From Symsagittifera roscoffensis (lineage: Eukaryota; Xenacoelomorpha; Acoela; Convolutidae), in contig NC_087070.1 of NCBI RefSeq assembly GCF_963678635.1, positions 41,979,831-42,043,830 on the forward strand: 64,000 nucleotides of DNA. The letters are read 5' to 3'. Below are positions 27,915-38,431 of this stretch, one piece after another. Position numbers and translations under genes: made by a program. The notes under the pieces are model-generated. The model was not told the origin of the DNA. It was given only the letters and a program-made list of their open reading frames with translations, and did no database searches. The first letter of the stretch is position 1, and the number at the start of each line of letters is the position of its first letter.

Positions 27915-28756
27915 ATCCAATAGAGCGCTTTCAGAAGAGCCAAACAATAGTCACTTCAAGGGACACAGAAGCCGGGGGAGGCTTGAATCTTGCAGTCAAA
28001 AGAGCAAAACCCAATTTGGCGTGCCCAAAACCAAATACAGAGGAAATCAACATAAACAAGCCGGAGAAGAGCGGAAAGGAAAAGAAAGGCCGCAGCAAGA
28101 AACAACAGGGGACAAATCAAGCTGCGACTGCAGCCAACCCGGAACAAGAGCAAGCAACACCTAAGCCGGAATCAGAAACAGTAGATACCAAAATTCAGTC
28201 AAGTTCTACTCCGAAAGCAAAACAGCGTCCGAAACTGAAATGCATTGATTCTCACACTCCTCTAGAAGATATAGTTGACACATTTCACAATCGCAATTTG
28301 GCACCGTCCGAATGGGAGAAGTACGCGGACCAATTGCTAAAAAGAGGAGTGCAGCGAGTTGCGGATGAACTTCGAGAAAATCCTCAACAAAGCTCGGAAT
28401 TGGACACAAACTTCGAACCTCCACAAGGATTTTCGGACGAATCAAGTACGGAAGAGTCAGGTATTAGACGAAGTTCTAGACAAACGAAAAACAAAGAACC
28501 CAAACGATTCGGAGATCCGATAAAGCATTCAATCAAAGAAATATCAGAAAACCTTACAGGAGGAGGTCTTTTAAAGGAGGCACTTAAAGAATACAGAAAT
28601 CAACTGAGAGATTTCAAAAATCGGGATGACAGACCATTGGAATCGAAAGTACGACGACTCGAAAGACATCTGTTTATGCGAAAATTCGGATACGCTACTT
28701 TAGACGAGGGAGTAGATTGGAACCCGAGTTGGGAAATAGAGCTGGAGGAAAACTGA
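27893..28756 (+). CDS. Element B2 third ORF: basic/disordered tail with R-S-S-R-Q motif
   Basis: 287 codons overlapping the integrase frame by 22 bases in another frame. Most of it is disordered and charged (KKGRSKKQQGTNQ). It has the patch RRSSRQTKNKEPKRFGD that corresponds in position to the Pro/Arg patches at the ends of A, C and D Pol, followed by a well-folded-looking helical end (LKEALKEYRNQLRDFK ... RLERHLFMRKFGYATL). It may be the true Pol C-terminus displaced by a frame slip, or a separate frameshifted product; I cannot decide from one full copy. Confidence 0.65.
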   Translation: MEIADAMNPIERFQKSQTIVTSRDTEAGGGLNLAVKRAKPNLACPKPNTEEININKPEKSGKEKKGRSKKQQGTNQAATAANPEQEQATPKPESETVDTKIQSSSTPKAKQRPKLKCIDSHTPLEDIVDTFHNRNLAPSEWEKYADQLLKRGVQRVADELRENPQQSSELDTNFEPPQGFSDESSTEESGIRRSSRQTKNKEPKRFGDPIKHSIKEISENLTGGGLLKEALKEYRNQLRDFKNRDDRPLESKVRRLERHLFMRKFGYATLDEGVDWNPSWEIELEEN

Positions 28757-28885
28757 AAAAATTACGTAATCCAAACTCGTCACTTCTCCAAAAAGACTTC
28801 CTTTTGAACTGAGTAAATTAAAACTCTTTTTAAATAAATTATCCTACTGATGTTGTATAATTTATTTCTTCCACCGAGGGGGGTG

Positions 28886-29143
28886 TGTCATACCGCTACT
28901 GCAGTAGCAGTATTTATATACGTATGTACAGCTAACCTTTGGTGCTCAATCATTATTTTATGGTATGCTCAAGGTCATACGTAAGTGATGACACTGAGGT
29001 TAAGCGAGAGATCAGAGTTCTTAACAATGATCTATCTCTCAGTACAACACCAAAACAAAAGAAACAGAAAACCTAAATTCAATATCCAAAATACAGTATT
29101 GAATTACAACTTGTTTTCAATCGATATCGCAAGGCATATCACA
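28886..29143 (+). repeat. 3' LTR of element B2
   Basis: 258 bp, preceded by a G-rich polypurine-like tract and followed by GGGGT. Confidence 0.94.
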
Positions 29144-29317
29144 GGGGTAGTGGACAAGAAGCCCAGTAATTTATAGACCCTTTCTGGACCTAATTCACTA
29201 TGGGGTAGGGGTGGTTATTTTTTTATTACTGATCAGGGACTCTTGTTTGATTTGAATCATTGGTCATGGCTTAAAGAGTTAGGGATATAGTGGATTTGAC
29301 TTAGTTGTTGCACTCAC

Positions 29318-29943
29318 TGTTTGCTAGAGTGAAGATACTTTCTGGGTGAAGCATAGAAGAAACCAGACACTCCCTTCTCCCCCGATTTGCTCAAGTTCTC
29401 CTCTTTGATGTACCCCTTTTCAATAATCGAAGTCTCTGAGAAGTACACATCGCCGAAGTTCGACTCGTGAGTCATTCCACTTTTACTTCTCGTTTTTGTC
29501 GAGTTTGTTCGGCTAATACGAGAATGAATCAGAGACGAGTCGCTAGCTGTAATATGCATTTCAATCGCCGAACTGTAATAGCCATGTGACTTTCCCTTGG
29601 ACCCCAAGTTTGAGTCGCACGAATCACTTCGCGAGTAAGTTTGATCTGAGGTTGTGGAGCTAGTCCTGTGGGAATACGAGTCTCCACTTTGGGCTTCGGA
29701 CCCGAGCGAACTTTCCCAATTGTGGCGTTCAACCGTTCCACTGGACGAAAGAAACGAGAGGTTAAGTCGGTCGAATTGAGGCGAGGGACTCTGAATTTTT
29801 GGGTCATGGACTTTGGGCGAAAAAACAGATGCTTTCTTGAAGTTTCGGTTGACTCGTGGCACTGTGGAAACAGAGGCTCTTCGTTTTCGCCTTGGTATTT
29901 GCATTTGGGCTCGAGTTTCGGCACTGGTTGTTTCCGAAACCAT
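29318..29943 (-). CDS. Host gene, visible exon 1: disordered Ser-rich N-terminus
   Basis: The minus-strand frame starts at ATG 29943 (MVSETTSAETRAQMQIPRRK) and ends at a strong donor ACA|GTGAGTGC (29318/29317). The 208 complete codons are rich in Ser, Thr, Arg and Lys (RRKRRASVSTVPRVNRNFKK near the start), with no known domain. It leaves two bases of a codon, and exon 2 supplies one to complete Gln, so the exons agree in phase across a 14.9 kb intron that holds element B and the tandem duplication. Upstream exons may exist. Confidence 0.55.
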
Positions 29944-30123
29944 TTTGACAGGAACTCAAAAAGGCACTTTTTCTTCTCCGACAACAAATCCGAAAAGGTT
30001 GCAGGTTCTTTTCCTCTATTCTACTCCTACATTTGGATTTCACTTTTGAAGAAACATTTTGAGATTGTCATAATGCAAAGAAACTTGACATGGTGAGCAA
30101 AATAACCAATGTGAACAGATTTG
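29944..30123. promoter_or_regulatory. Possible upstream region of the minus-strand host gene
   Basis: Short interval between the candidate start codon and the first MITE of a cluster. No motif I can defend. Confidence 0.2.
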
Positions 30124-30337
30124 GGCTCTTTTCCAGTTCCCCCCTTTCAAAATGCCAAGTTTTATGTTTGTTTTAGGTGTTTTTACGGCTAAATGCGTGA
30201 TGTTACGCTGTAAAGTATGAAGAACAAATCTGTTCATAGTTGTCGATTTGTTCACCACGCCAAATTTCATTGCATTATGACAACGTTAATTAAGTTTTTC
30301 AAAATTGAATTTGAAAGGGGGGACTGGAATAAGAGCC
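30124..30337. mobile_element. MITE, 214 bp, target-site duplication CAGATTTG
   Basis: Same termini as the 15391 copy. Perfect 8-bp flanks at 30116-30123 and 30338-30345. Confidence 0.92.
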
Positions 30338-30345
30338 CAGATTTG

Positions 30346-30573
30346 TTCTTCATACTTTACATAGTATAACCACGCATTTAGCCATAATAACCCTTTGGGC
30401 TTTTTTCTGCTTTCCCCTCATGTTAAAAATTTCCAATTTTCTTGTTGAGTATGGCTTAAGTGCGTGGTTATACAAGGTAAAACATGAAGATCAAATCCGT
30501 TCACAACTGATAAATTGCTCACCATGCCGAGTTTCATAAGGTTATGACAACGTTCAAATAGTTTTCCAAACTT
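30346..30573. repeat. Diverged pieces of the same MITE family
   Basis: Includes a fragment in reverse orientation (ttcttcatactttacatag) and a degraded copy beginning gggcttttttctgctttccc at about 30397. The 30574 copy is nested against its end. Confidence 0.6.
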
Positions 30574-30788
30574 GGCTCTTTTCCAGTTCCCCCCTTTCAG
30601 AATACCCAGTTTTATATTTGTTTTACGTGTTATTACGGCTAAATGCGCGATGTTACGCTGTAAAGTATGAAGAACAAATCTTTTCAGAATTGTCGATTTG
30701 TTCACCATGCCAAATTTCATTGCATTGTGACAACGTTAAATAGACTTTTCAAAATTGAATTTGAAAGGGGGGGAACTGGAAAAGAGCC
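30574..30788. mobile_element. MITE, 215 bp, imperfect flanks
   Basis: Good terminal inverted repeats. The flanks CCAAACTT and CAAATTTT match only partly, probably because it landed inside an older copy. Confidence 0.8.
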
Positions 30789-30789
30789 C

Positions 30790-32211
30790 AAATTTTGAAT
30801 GTGGGAGAGGTAGCGGAAAAGAGCCGTGTTGAATTATATAACTACATTTTTCTCAACAGCTATGGCCTCTTTTCCTTCCCCGCATTTCAAGTTTTCGGCT
30901 TTTTTTTCCCAACCTTCCAAATTATTCTATTTCTATAGTTGTTCCACGTGACTTTATGGGCGCAGTCGTCAATTCGTCGCAAGCGATAATATGTCGCAAT
31001 TATAAACAAAAATGGTCGCAATTTATGGTTTTATTGTGCAATTTGTTTTGCAATACTCGGAATCAAAAATTTAACCCCAAAAATGGGTCATTTTAGTTTT
31101 TTTTTCCATTAATCAAGAGTTACGAAAAAATTACCAAGTTAATTGATGATAAAATAATATCAAAAGAGGCCGCTCACATAGTCCAACAATTTTTAGATGT
31201 GTAAAAAATTTGCATAAAAAATTTGAAACTTGCTTCTGAAAAAAAAAGATTTTGATTCTTATATAGTAAAATTGACTCTTTTTGACAGTCAACAAAAATA
31301 TTTTTTCTTATACAGATTTTTGGAAGTTTTACTCTTCTAAAACTTGGTTGAAAAATGCGAGAGGTATCTGTTGATATAACTTTTTTATCATTTATTTTCA
31401 GCGTGATTTTTTGATTGATTAAAAAAAAGCTAAGCTGATCCATTTTTGAGGTTCAACTTTGGTTCCGAAATTTCCAAAAAAAATTGCACCATAATAGTTG
31501 TGATAAAATTTTAAGCAAGTCTTCACTTTTTTGCCTATTTTGCCACGAAAAGTTTGGGGCTGGTGCTATATTTTGAAAGATCCAAGAAATTTTTCAAATA
31601 AAGGTGCAGAAGGCGGGGTGGACTGTGGCGGGGAGGGGGGGGGGGCTGATGATTGGAAAACAGCCCCGAAATATAATGAATAAAAGCAGTGAAGCTTACG
31701 AGAACTACAGCAGAGTAAATGCCTTTGAAAATGGCTCTTAATAACGGCGAGCTCTGATGGTATGATGGTAAGTTTTGGAAGAAGTAAACTCACACTACAA
31801 ATTCGTACCAGGAACTAACATAATCTATAGGCGTAACTAATTACTGAATCTCTATAAATATTGGTAATTAATATAACAAACTTATCTCACTTAAATTAAT
31901 ATCGCAAGTCTTTAAGATGTCTGCCTTACATTGTTATTTGTGCAGGTCCAAATACGGCACGTTCGAAAAATTGCGAAAAGTCACGCATGCTTGAAATTAA
32001 CAATAAATTTTTGAATCCAAAATTTTTCCAAAACACTTATCAATACTGAAGTTCGAAGTTGGTGAACTTATCCAAGATGAATATTTTTAGCTCAACACTA
32101 CGACAAAGTGATGATTAGCCACTTTTATTATAATTATTATTATTACTATTGAGTTAATTTATTACCAGGCGGCGCACCATTTATCATCGTTTTAGAAAAC
32201 TTTCGAATTAA
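30790..32211. other. Non-coding stretch with a G-run cluster
   Basis: No supported gene. At 31614-31645 the plus strand has several G-runs (GGGG, GGGG and a run of more than ten G) that could form a G-quadruplex. This is the interval between two divergently oriented host exons. Confidence 0.5.
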
Positions 32212-32223
32212 ATGAGAAAATGA
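32212..32223 (+). promoter_or_regulatory. Minimal upstream ORF (ATG AGA AAA TGA)
   Basis: A three-codon uORF whose stop overlaps the start codon at 32220 of the following exon (ATGAGAAAATGAG). Such overlap can limit initiation at the main ATG. Confidence 0.35.
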
Positions 32224-32838
32224 GTTCGCCTGTAGTTTATCCGAGCGGCGAAGCTCCTTATGTTACTACTCAAAAGCATTCAGAGAGCCGAAGGTCTAAC
32301 TCGCAGAATATAGCGAGGATTAACATCAACACTAAAGGTCACCGAAGAGCGTCCCCGTCCACTGCTTCGGGAAAGCAACAAAAACGAACGACCGGACGAG
32401 GTGTTCCGAGTAGAGGAAGTGTTCCGAGAAGTAGCAGTCAACGACCGATACGACAATCGTTCAACATCAACGTGGTCGCAATCAACAAACGATACACCGG
32501 AAGCACGCTCGGAGAGCCGAGGTCATTTAAAGCCGACTGCAAATCATCATCAGCAACATCGGCAAGTGGAACTTCTCATATAAAACGAAGTACGTCGACT
32601 CGGACAAGAAGCACAGATCCGAATACATGGACGAATCAATCGTCACACGGAAGCCACTCAATGAGTCATCAGAATAAGAGTTCTGTTGTCGACAGTCGGG
32701 GAAACTGGACGACGACTAGCCGCAGTCAGAGCACGAAAAGGAGCAACTATGATGTGGGAGGCGGCGAAGTGACCGGGGGAGACTTACCCGCTATTGTCAA
32801 ATACAAGAACAAAAAGATATTCACGGGCCTCAATCCAG
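32220..32838 (+). CDS. Host exon: Ser/Arg/Thr-rich disordered N-terminus
   Basis: The frame starts MSSPVVYPSGEAPYVTTQK and runs 206 codons to a donor CAATCCAG|GTAAAATT (32838/32839). Composition (many Ser, Arg, Thr, Asn, Gln) resembles the minus-strand host gene, with no repeats and no recognised domain. It ends GGDLPAIVKYKNKKIFTGLNP, a less disordered segment that suggests a folded part continues in the next exon, which I could not find. The two host genes are transcribed divergently. The start codon choice is uncertain because of the overlapping uORF. Confidence 0.5.
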
Positions 32839-32879
32839 GTAAAATTATCATTTTCAGTTCTGGTCTTTCTTTCAATTTT

Positions 32880-32970
32880 CAACTCTTTTCCACTTCCCCC
32901 ACATTTCAAATTTTCGTTTTTCTCTGTGGCCTTACGTGTTATTATGGCTGAAAGCGTGATGTAAGGTATG
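32880..32970 (+). repeat. Partial, diverged MITE copy
   Basis: ctcttttccacttccccca and the internal phrase cgtgttattatggctgaaag match the 15391 family; the right end is missing. It lies in the intron just after the 32220 exon. Confidence 0.6.
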
Positions 32971-33438
32971 AAGCAGGAGCTGATATAGGATTTTCTCGAG
33001 GGGGGCGGGCGGATTTTCAAGAAAATTTTTTTAGGTCGACCAATTTGATTTTCTGGGCTTTTGAAAAAATTTCTGAAAAAAATTGAAAAAAAAACAGGCT
33101 AAAAGTTGCGTTGGCTCTTTTTCCTTCCCCCCCCCACCTGCAAGTTTTTACATGTTAAGTTGTTGACTGCATTGTTGGAGAGGAAAAAGAGCCAAAAAAT
33201 TTTACGAGAGTTTGGGAAATTGGAAAAAGCAAGGTTGGCTCTAACGCAACTTCAGCTATTTTCCTGCTTTCCATCCCCTCGTTGAATAACAACAGAGAAT
33301 TTTTCAAAAAAGTTCTTATGGAAAATTGAATGTTTGAAACTTAGTACAAATTTGTTCACTTGTTCACGCGAACACATTTTATACCAGCTTAGATCATAAA
33401 AAGTAATTTTATTTAAGCTCTCCTATATATCGAATTTC

Positions 33439-33656
33439 AGATTTTTTCCAGTGTCTCCCTTTCAAATTCAATTTTGAAAAACTTGTTTAACAATGTCATA
33501 ATGCAATGAAATTTGGCGTGGTGAACAAATCGACAACTAAAACAAATTTGTTTTTCATACTTTAGAGCGTAACATTACGCATTTAGCCGTAATAACACGA
33601 AAAACAAACATAAAATTTGATATTTTGAAAGATGGTGGGGTAAGTGGAAAAGAGCC
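33439..33656. mobile_element. MITE in reverse orientation, target-site duplication CGAATTTC
   Basis: 218 bp, flanked by perfect CGAATTTC at 33431-33438 and 33657-33664. The left terminus is decayed (agattttttccag), the right is good (ggaaaagagcc). Confidence 0.88.
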
Positions 33657-33664
33657 CGAATTTC

Positions 33665-35274
33665 AAAATATATCTCGAGCACGGTTGTCCCACGGTAAGA
33701 AGGCTTCAATATCGACAATTTCTGCCAAAAATCTACCTCGTGTTTCCCATCACTGAAGGTTGGGAAGAATTAAATATGAAAACCAAATATGCTACTCATC
33801 ACCTAATAAGTGTAGATGCCAAATTTTGTAACAATCGGACAATCTGAACAAAAAAATACTTATAAAAAGTTGCCTCTTTCCATCATGTTTTAATTTCAGT
33901 TTTGAAATACTACTTTAACGTAATCTTAATGAAAGTCGGCATGGGGAACAAACTAACAAAAGTGGACAGATTTTCTCGTCTTATCTTGAAAACGCGTTTC
34001 ACCATAGCTACATGTAAAAAAACTTTGAAATTGAAAAATAGAGGGTAAAAGGGAAAGTGAAAAAGATTTTCTCGTCTCGAAATATACCTCGAGCACGGTC
34101 AAAAAATACCTCGGTCGAAATATACCTCGATAACGGTTGTCCCACGGTTGTTCCACGGAAAAAAGCACAGTCGAAGTATGGCTCGAGCACGATAATCCCA
34201 CGGTAAGAAGGCTTCAATATCGCCAATTTCTTCCAAAAATCTACTATGTGTTTCCGATAACTGAAGAAGGTGCGGAAGAATTTTGTATTCTGGTTTGTTA
34301 TTCTTTTTTTTTCTTTTTGTTCTCCACACAGTGTCAATTACTTCGAAAAAATGTCAAAAAGGTATGAGCAATTTTTTTAAATAAAAACATTTGCAGTCGT
34401 GATCCAAACGAACCCTGGGAAAACTTTTTTAAAACTAAATTCCTAAGTGTAGAGAAAACCGGCTTACAATTTTCATTTTTTTTTGGTCTATTTCAAGCGA
34501 ATAAAGCAAACAACCAAGTTTATAATACGGAATTAACACTTAGTTTTAATATAACAAAATAAGTTTCTGAATCTTCTTCTAATGTTTCCTGGATTGCAAA
34601 GTCAAAACCTACTCGTACTAGTTTGCTTATCGTCTATGGTTTTATAGACATCTGCTCATAACTGAACGAAAAATAAAACAAACTGCAAAATCACACTTTG
34701 CTCAAAATCACCCGATTATCAATTTTGGGGATGTAATAAGTGGTTTCACAAAGTGAGTTACGAAAACCAAATAGGTTTTTCATCAGAGACAGCACAAATG
34801 GCGGAAAGTGTTCACGGTTTTACCGACAGAAAACGCGGAGAAAATTATTGAAATTTGCGGCAAAAACGTGGATCTAAGTGGATGCATCATGATTTATTTG
34901 GTCATTTTTTGGAAAGCTATTTATATTTTCCTGAAACTGTCGTGGTGGCGTTTAAAAATTGAGTGAATAGTTTTAATTTTCATTATGATTTTCTGTTCGA
35001 TACAAGCAGGTATTTTGAAAAAAAATATTGGGATCGGGTTTTGTTATTTATTATTTTTTTTGAGACGCTTTACAAATTTGTTTCACTTTTTTCAAAAAAC
35101 TAATTTCTCTCAAAAAATACTCTACTAAATTTCAAGAAAGTAGTAAATATGAGAAGTCTGCCCACTACGTTGTGTGCCTGAGTAAACTTTTAGGCTCTCC
35201 CCATTTAGGCTCTCCCCCATACCTTGCCCCATTTTTTACACCTTTCGAGAATTTTTGACACATATTTTATTACT
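33665..35274. other. Non-coding stretch
   Basis: No supported ORF. A phrase about 60 bp long (cacggtaagaaggcttcaat ... atcgccaatttctt) occurs at about 33690-33740 and again at 34199-34250, so this part holds an old local duplication. Confidence 0.5.
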
Positions 35275-35640
35275 TTTTCTCGAAAAATACCATCCGTAAT
35301 ATGAAGTTTTGGGTTCAATGGATAGAGCAGGTTGTGGGAAGTTCCCCTGCATTAGCTGCTCTGCTAATTTTGTTTTACACAAAAAGTTATGACCCTCAGT
35401 CAATTTTTCGATTTTTGAGTTTTTTCAAACTTTTCATTTTTTCTCGAAAACTACCCTCCTAAAAATGAGATTTTGGTTTCATTGAGTGAAACAAGTTGTG
35501 AGAAGCTCGGCTGCATAATCAGTTACGCCAATATTTTTTACACAAAAATTTATGACCCTCGGAAAAGTCAATGTTTTCCGAATACTCAATCTGGTATAAA
35601 GGGGTCAATCTTGGGCAACAGGCTGGGAGAAGCCTCCGTG
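35275..35640 (+). repeat. Degenerate tandem repeat, two units of about 180 bp
   Basis: Both units read, in order, tctcgaaaa, a gaa/gattttgg phrase, attgagtgaaacaagttgtg (or its variant ggatagagcaggttgtggg), and ttatgaccctc. A weaker third start follows at about 35605. Confidence 0.6.
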
Positions 35641-36051
35641 CATAAGATGCTACGCCTTATTGTTTAAAAAATATACATTTCTGCGAAATTTCCAAAATCA
35701 CAAAAAGTTTCACTCATTTTTCAATTGAGCAACAGCGAAGGTTTTGGGAGAAGCTCAACTCTTAAAATTTTGATATATCCCGCATCAGTAAAACAAACTC
35801 AAAAATTATCAAAGAAGTTTCTCGAGCTTTAGCTGGGCCTCTAGTTCAATTGTTTCATATCACGTGGTATGCTGACATTAAGCCTAGAGACTTAATTTCA
35901 GTAATGTAATTGATAAAAAATACATCAAGTCAGCTATTGTTTATTGTTTATTGAACCCTCAAGTTTTTTAAAAAAAAAATTGTATCACCACAAATCAAAG
36001 GTGAAGGTAGTTGAAAAGAATACCCATTAAAACAGAAAAGGCACGTTTTAG

Positions 36052-36306
36052 GTCAGACCGAAGTAGTAAAAGAGATCGCACGCACGACTGATGTTAGAAA
36101 CGACTTATATTGTCTCCAAAAAAGGAAAGTGGCCATTCTTTCCTCGCTCGAACAGCGCATGAAAGCAGAGAAGAGAACGGGCGGAGATTCGAGGCAGGTT
36201 TTGAGCAAGTGTCCCGCTTATTATAGCAATGTGACGAACACTTCGGCTAACTTCCTGCCTGTCGAGGGGTCAGGCCACAAACACCCCAGTCGCAAGGAAA
36301 CGATAG
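36052..36306 (+). CDS. Possible internal host exon
   Basis: An open frame from about 36015 looks coding (KEIARTTDVRNDLYCLQKRK, then SSLEQRMKAEKRTGGD) and ends at a good donor GATAG|GTGAGAAC (36306/36307). A weak TTTTAG acceptor is at 36046-36051. I do not recognise the protein, there is no second exon in view, and the evidence is codon-like regularity plus a donor only. Confidence 0.3.
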
Positions 36307-36384
36307 GTGAGAACAATAAGAAGACAAGTTTTCTTACTGCAAAATGAACTAGGCACGAGTTTTTTTGCAGCTATTTTAAGGCGC

Positions 36385-36659
36385 CAGTAGTAGATTTAGG
36401 GAGTAGGCGGGAGGTTCCAATTTATACTATTTTTGAGGGGCGCGTTGGCCGAAAAAACTTCTTTTTGGTTTTGGCCTGATTTCTCTAAATTTTTGCCTGC
36501 GACGCAAAAGCTTTGGTCTAAATTGGGTCTAAATTGGGTGCTGATTTGAGATATTTGGGAAAATCACTTGGGGACGACTTAGTAAAAAAGGTTATCGAAG
36601 TTTTCGAAATTTGTTTGAAAAAGCCGCCCCCCCCCGAAAAAATCCTAGACCCACCACTC
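36385..36659. mobile_element. hAT-type MITE, 275 bp, target-site duplication TAAGGCGC
   Basis: Perfect 8-bp flanks at 36377-36384 and 36660-36667. Termini CAGTAGTAGATTTAGG and CCTAGACCCACCACTC are near-inverse. The CAG start and 8-bp duplication are typical of hAT elements. Confidence 0.85.
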
Positions 36660-36779
36660 TAAGGCGCCCTTACTCAAGTTTTTGATCCTAATTTGTGTGG
36701 GTATGCTTAGACTGAACCATGGGCGGATTTAGGGGGAGATGGTTGAACGCTTCTTCCCTTAGAGATTCAAATCTCTGAT

Positions 36780-37114
36780 CAGGGGCGGTTTAGGCTGCCG
36801 ACCTAAATGGGCCCCTCTATGTACTATTTTGAGATATCCAATTTTGGCTGACTGACCCTAAAATTTTTCTAAAGGCGCCTTTGGCGCCAAAGTATACTAA
36901 TTTTGAGAGGGGAGCGCACGCCGAAAAAACTCAATTTTTTGGTCAAAAATTTTCCGAAAAGTGCCTAAAACGCCTTTTGGCCTGTTTTTTTTTGCAAAAT
37001 TTGGCCTGCAGCGCAAAAAAATTGGTCAAAAAAATGGGGACTTTATAAAAAATCAATTTGGTCGAGCTAAAAAAAAATCCGCCCTCCCTCGCGAAAATCC
37101 TAGATCCGCCCCTG
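36780..37114. mobile_element. hAT-type MITE, 335 bp, flanks TCTCTGAT / TCTCTGAC
   Basis: Termini CAGGGGCGGTTTAGG and CCTAGATCCGCCCCTG. The 8-bp flanks (36772-36779, 37115-37122) match at seven of eight bases. The interior matches 36385-36659 and 3795-4059. Confidence 0.8.
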
Positions 37115-37211
37115 TCTCTGACGACCCAAAAAACCTCCCTTTAAAACTAATTAACTATTAAACAGATTCAATTTCAGCTGACCAACCTTTAGTTTTGTTT
37201 TATTTCTCAGA

Positions 37212-37415
37212 GCGTGTTTGGTGCCAATATACACTAATTTTAAGAGGAACGCGCGCGTCAAAAAAAACGCAATACTTTTCAAAGAATGCCTAAAAACGCC
37301 TTTTTGGCCAGTTTATTTTTATTTTTGTTCCTGCTTAGAAAATTTTGTCAAAATAGGGTCCTTATAATCATGTGAGAGAGGCTGAAACTTCAGTTTGGTC
37401 GACTTGAATTTTTCT
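37212..37415. repeat. Diverged piece of the CAGGGGCGG MITE family
   Basis: Shares the internal order 'aattttaagaggaacgcgcgc ... cctttttggcc ... tttggtcgacttgaa' with the 36780 copy; no termini left. Confidence 0.5.
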
Positions 37416-37853
37416 CGGTATTTCGAAACAGATTTTTTGGATCAAAAAGTAAGCCGAACTCAAAAATTTGATTACTCGAGGAAAAATGATTAAGTAAAAT
37501 TCGGCAATTTGATAGTCATGACAGTTTTGATCTAAAAAAATAGAAACTCAGAATTAAAAAATAAATATAGAATTGTCAATTTCGGATGATTCTATGGGAG
37601 TAATTAGTTTTGCACAATCTGGAGCGGTATTTTTTAAAAAATTGAAAGACATAAGGTAATGAGGCTTAAATTAGATGCAATCAAATAATTCTGCACATAT
37701 TTTTGCAAAATTAGACTTTTACAAATTTGAGCTAATCGCTCTGCACTAAACTTTAAGTTTGTCTTATTGATTTGTCGCATTGTTTTTTTGTCATCTTTAA
37801 CTGTAAATTTTGTCACATTGGGATAGGGGAGTTGAATTCTTAGAATAAATTAT
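37416..37853. other. Non-coding stretch
   Basis: AT-rich, no supported gene. Confidence 0.5.
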
Positions 37854-37858
37854 TAAAC

Positions 37859-38070
37859 TAATAAAAATATATGTTTACCACTGGTAACTATTGTATCTAT
37901 CTAAGATTAAAAGAGAGTAAAAAGTAATGTGTGAATTAAAACTGAGTGTAGTCTAAAAAGAGCAACTAGTGACTCGAAGTCCTCTGGACTTCGTAGAGTG
38001 AACATTAACTGGTACTTGATTAGATAATAGAGGTCAAGGTTATAGCATACTAAAATACTAAATCACAACA
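37859..38070 (-). repeat. 3' LTR of element C
   Basis: 212 bp, followed on the element's 3' side by TAAAC (37854-37858). Confidence 0.93.
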
Positions 38071-38431
38071 TTCCCCACTGCACAAAAATTAATATCTGCC
38101 CGTTCGTCGATGTGGCCAATATCACGCATATACTCCATCTCCCCTCGCTCCACCAGGGCCAAAGTTGAAACAAAAAGTAACCGCGTTTAGCACCAATGGA
38201 AATTTACAGAGAGTAAAAATTACAATGGAGGTGATTATATGGTAATATATACAGGCTACTTACAGGTTTACACAGATATCAACACAGAATGTACAAGATG
38301 ATATGCTCAACTGGGGTTATGTAGCATTTATATAATTAAGGCAAACTAACTAAATCACTAACTAAATAAAAATTGGGTGATCCAATGGATAAAAGCTCGA
38401 GCAAATAAAAAAGATATCATGTTACCAGAGT

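Larger units (their letters stand above)
21950..29143 (+). mobile_element. Gypsy element B2, complete with two LTRs
   Basis: 258-bp LTRs at 21950-22207 and 28886-29143, flanked by GGGGT at 21945-21949 and 29144-29148. A G-rich tract (gaggggggtg) precedes the 3' LTR. The LTRs are almost identical (GAGATTAAG versus GAGGTTAAG is one difference), so the insertion is young. Pol is broken at 22912 (shared with B1), at the A-run near 24851, at 25050 (G-run) and by a TAA at 27102-27104. It sits antisense in an intron of the minus-strand host gene. Confidence 0.95.

Noticed and set aside
30040-30720. ORFs reading MKFG(V/M)VNKST... on the minus strand
   Set aside because: They are read-throughs of the MITE interior, repeated because the MITE is repeated.
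32839-32857. A 19-base intron gtaaaattatcattttcag after the 32220 exon
   Set aside because: Borders look right but 19 bases is below any usual metazoan intron size; the donor more likely joins a distant acceptor.
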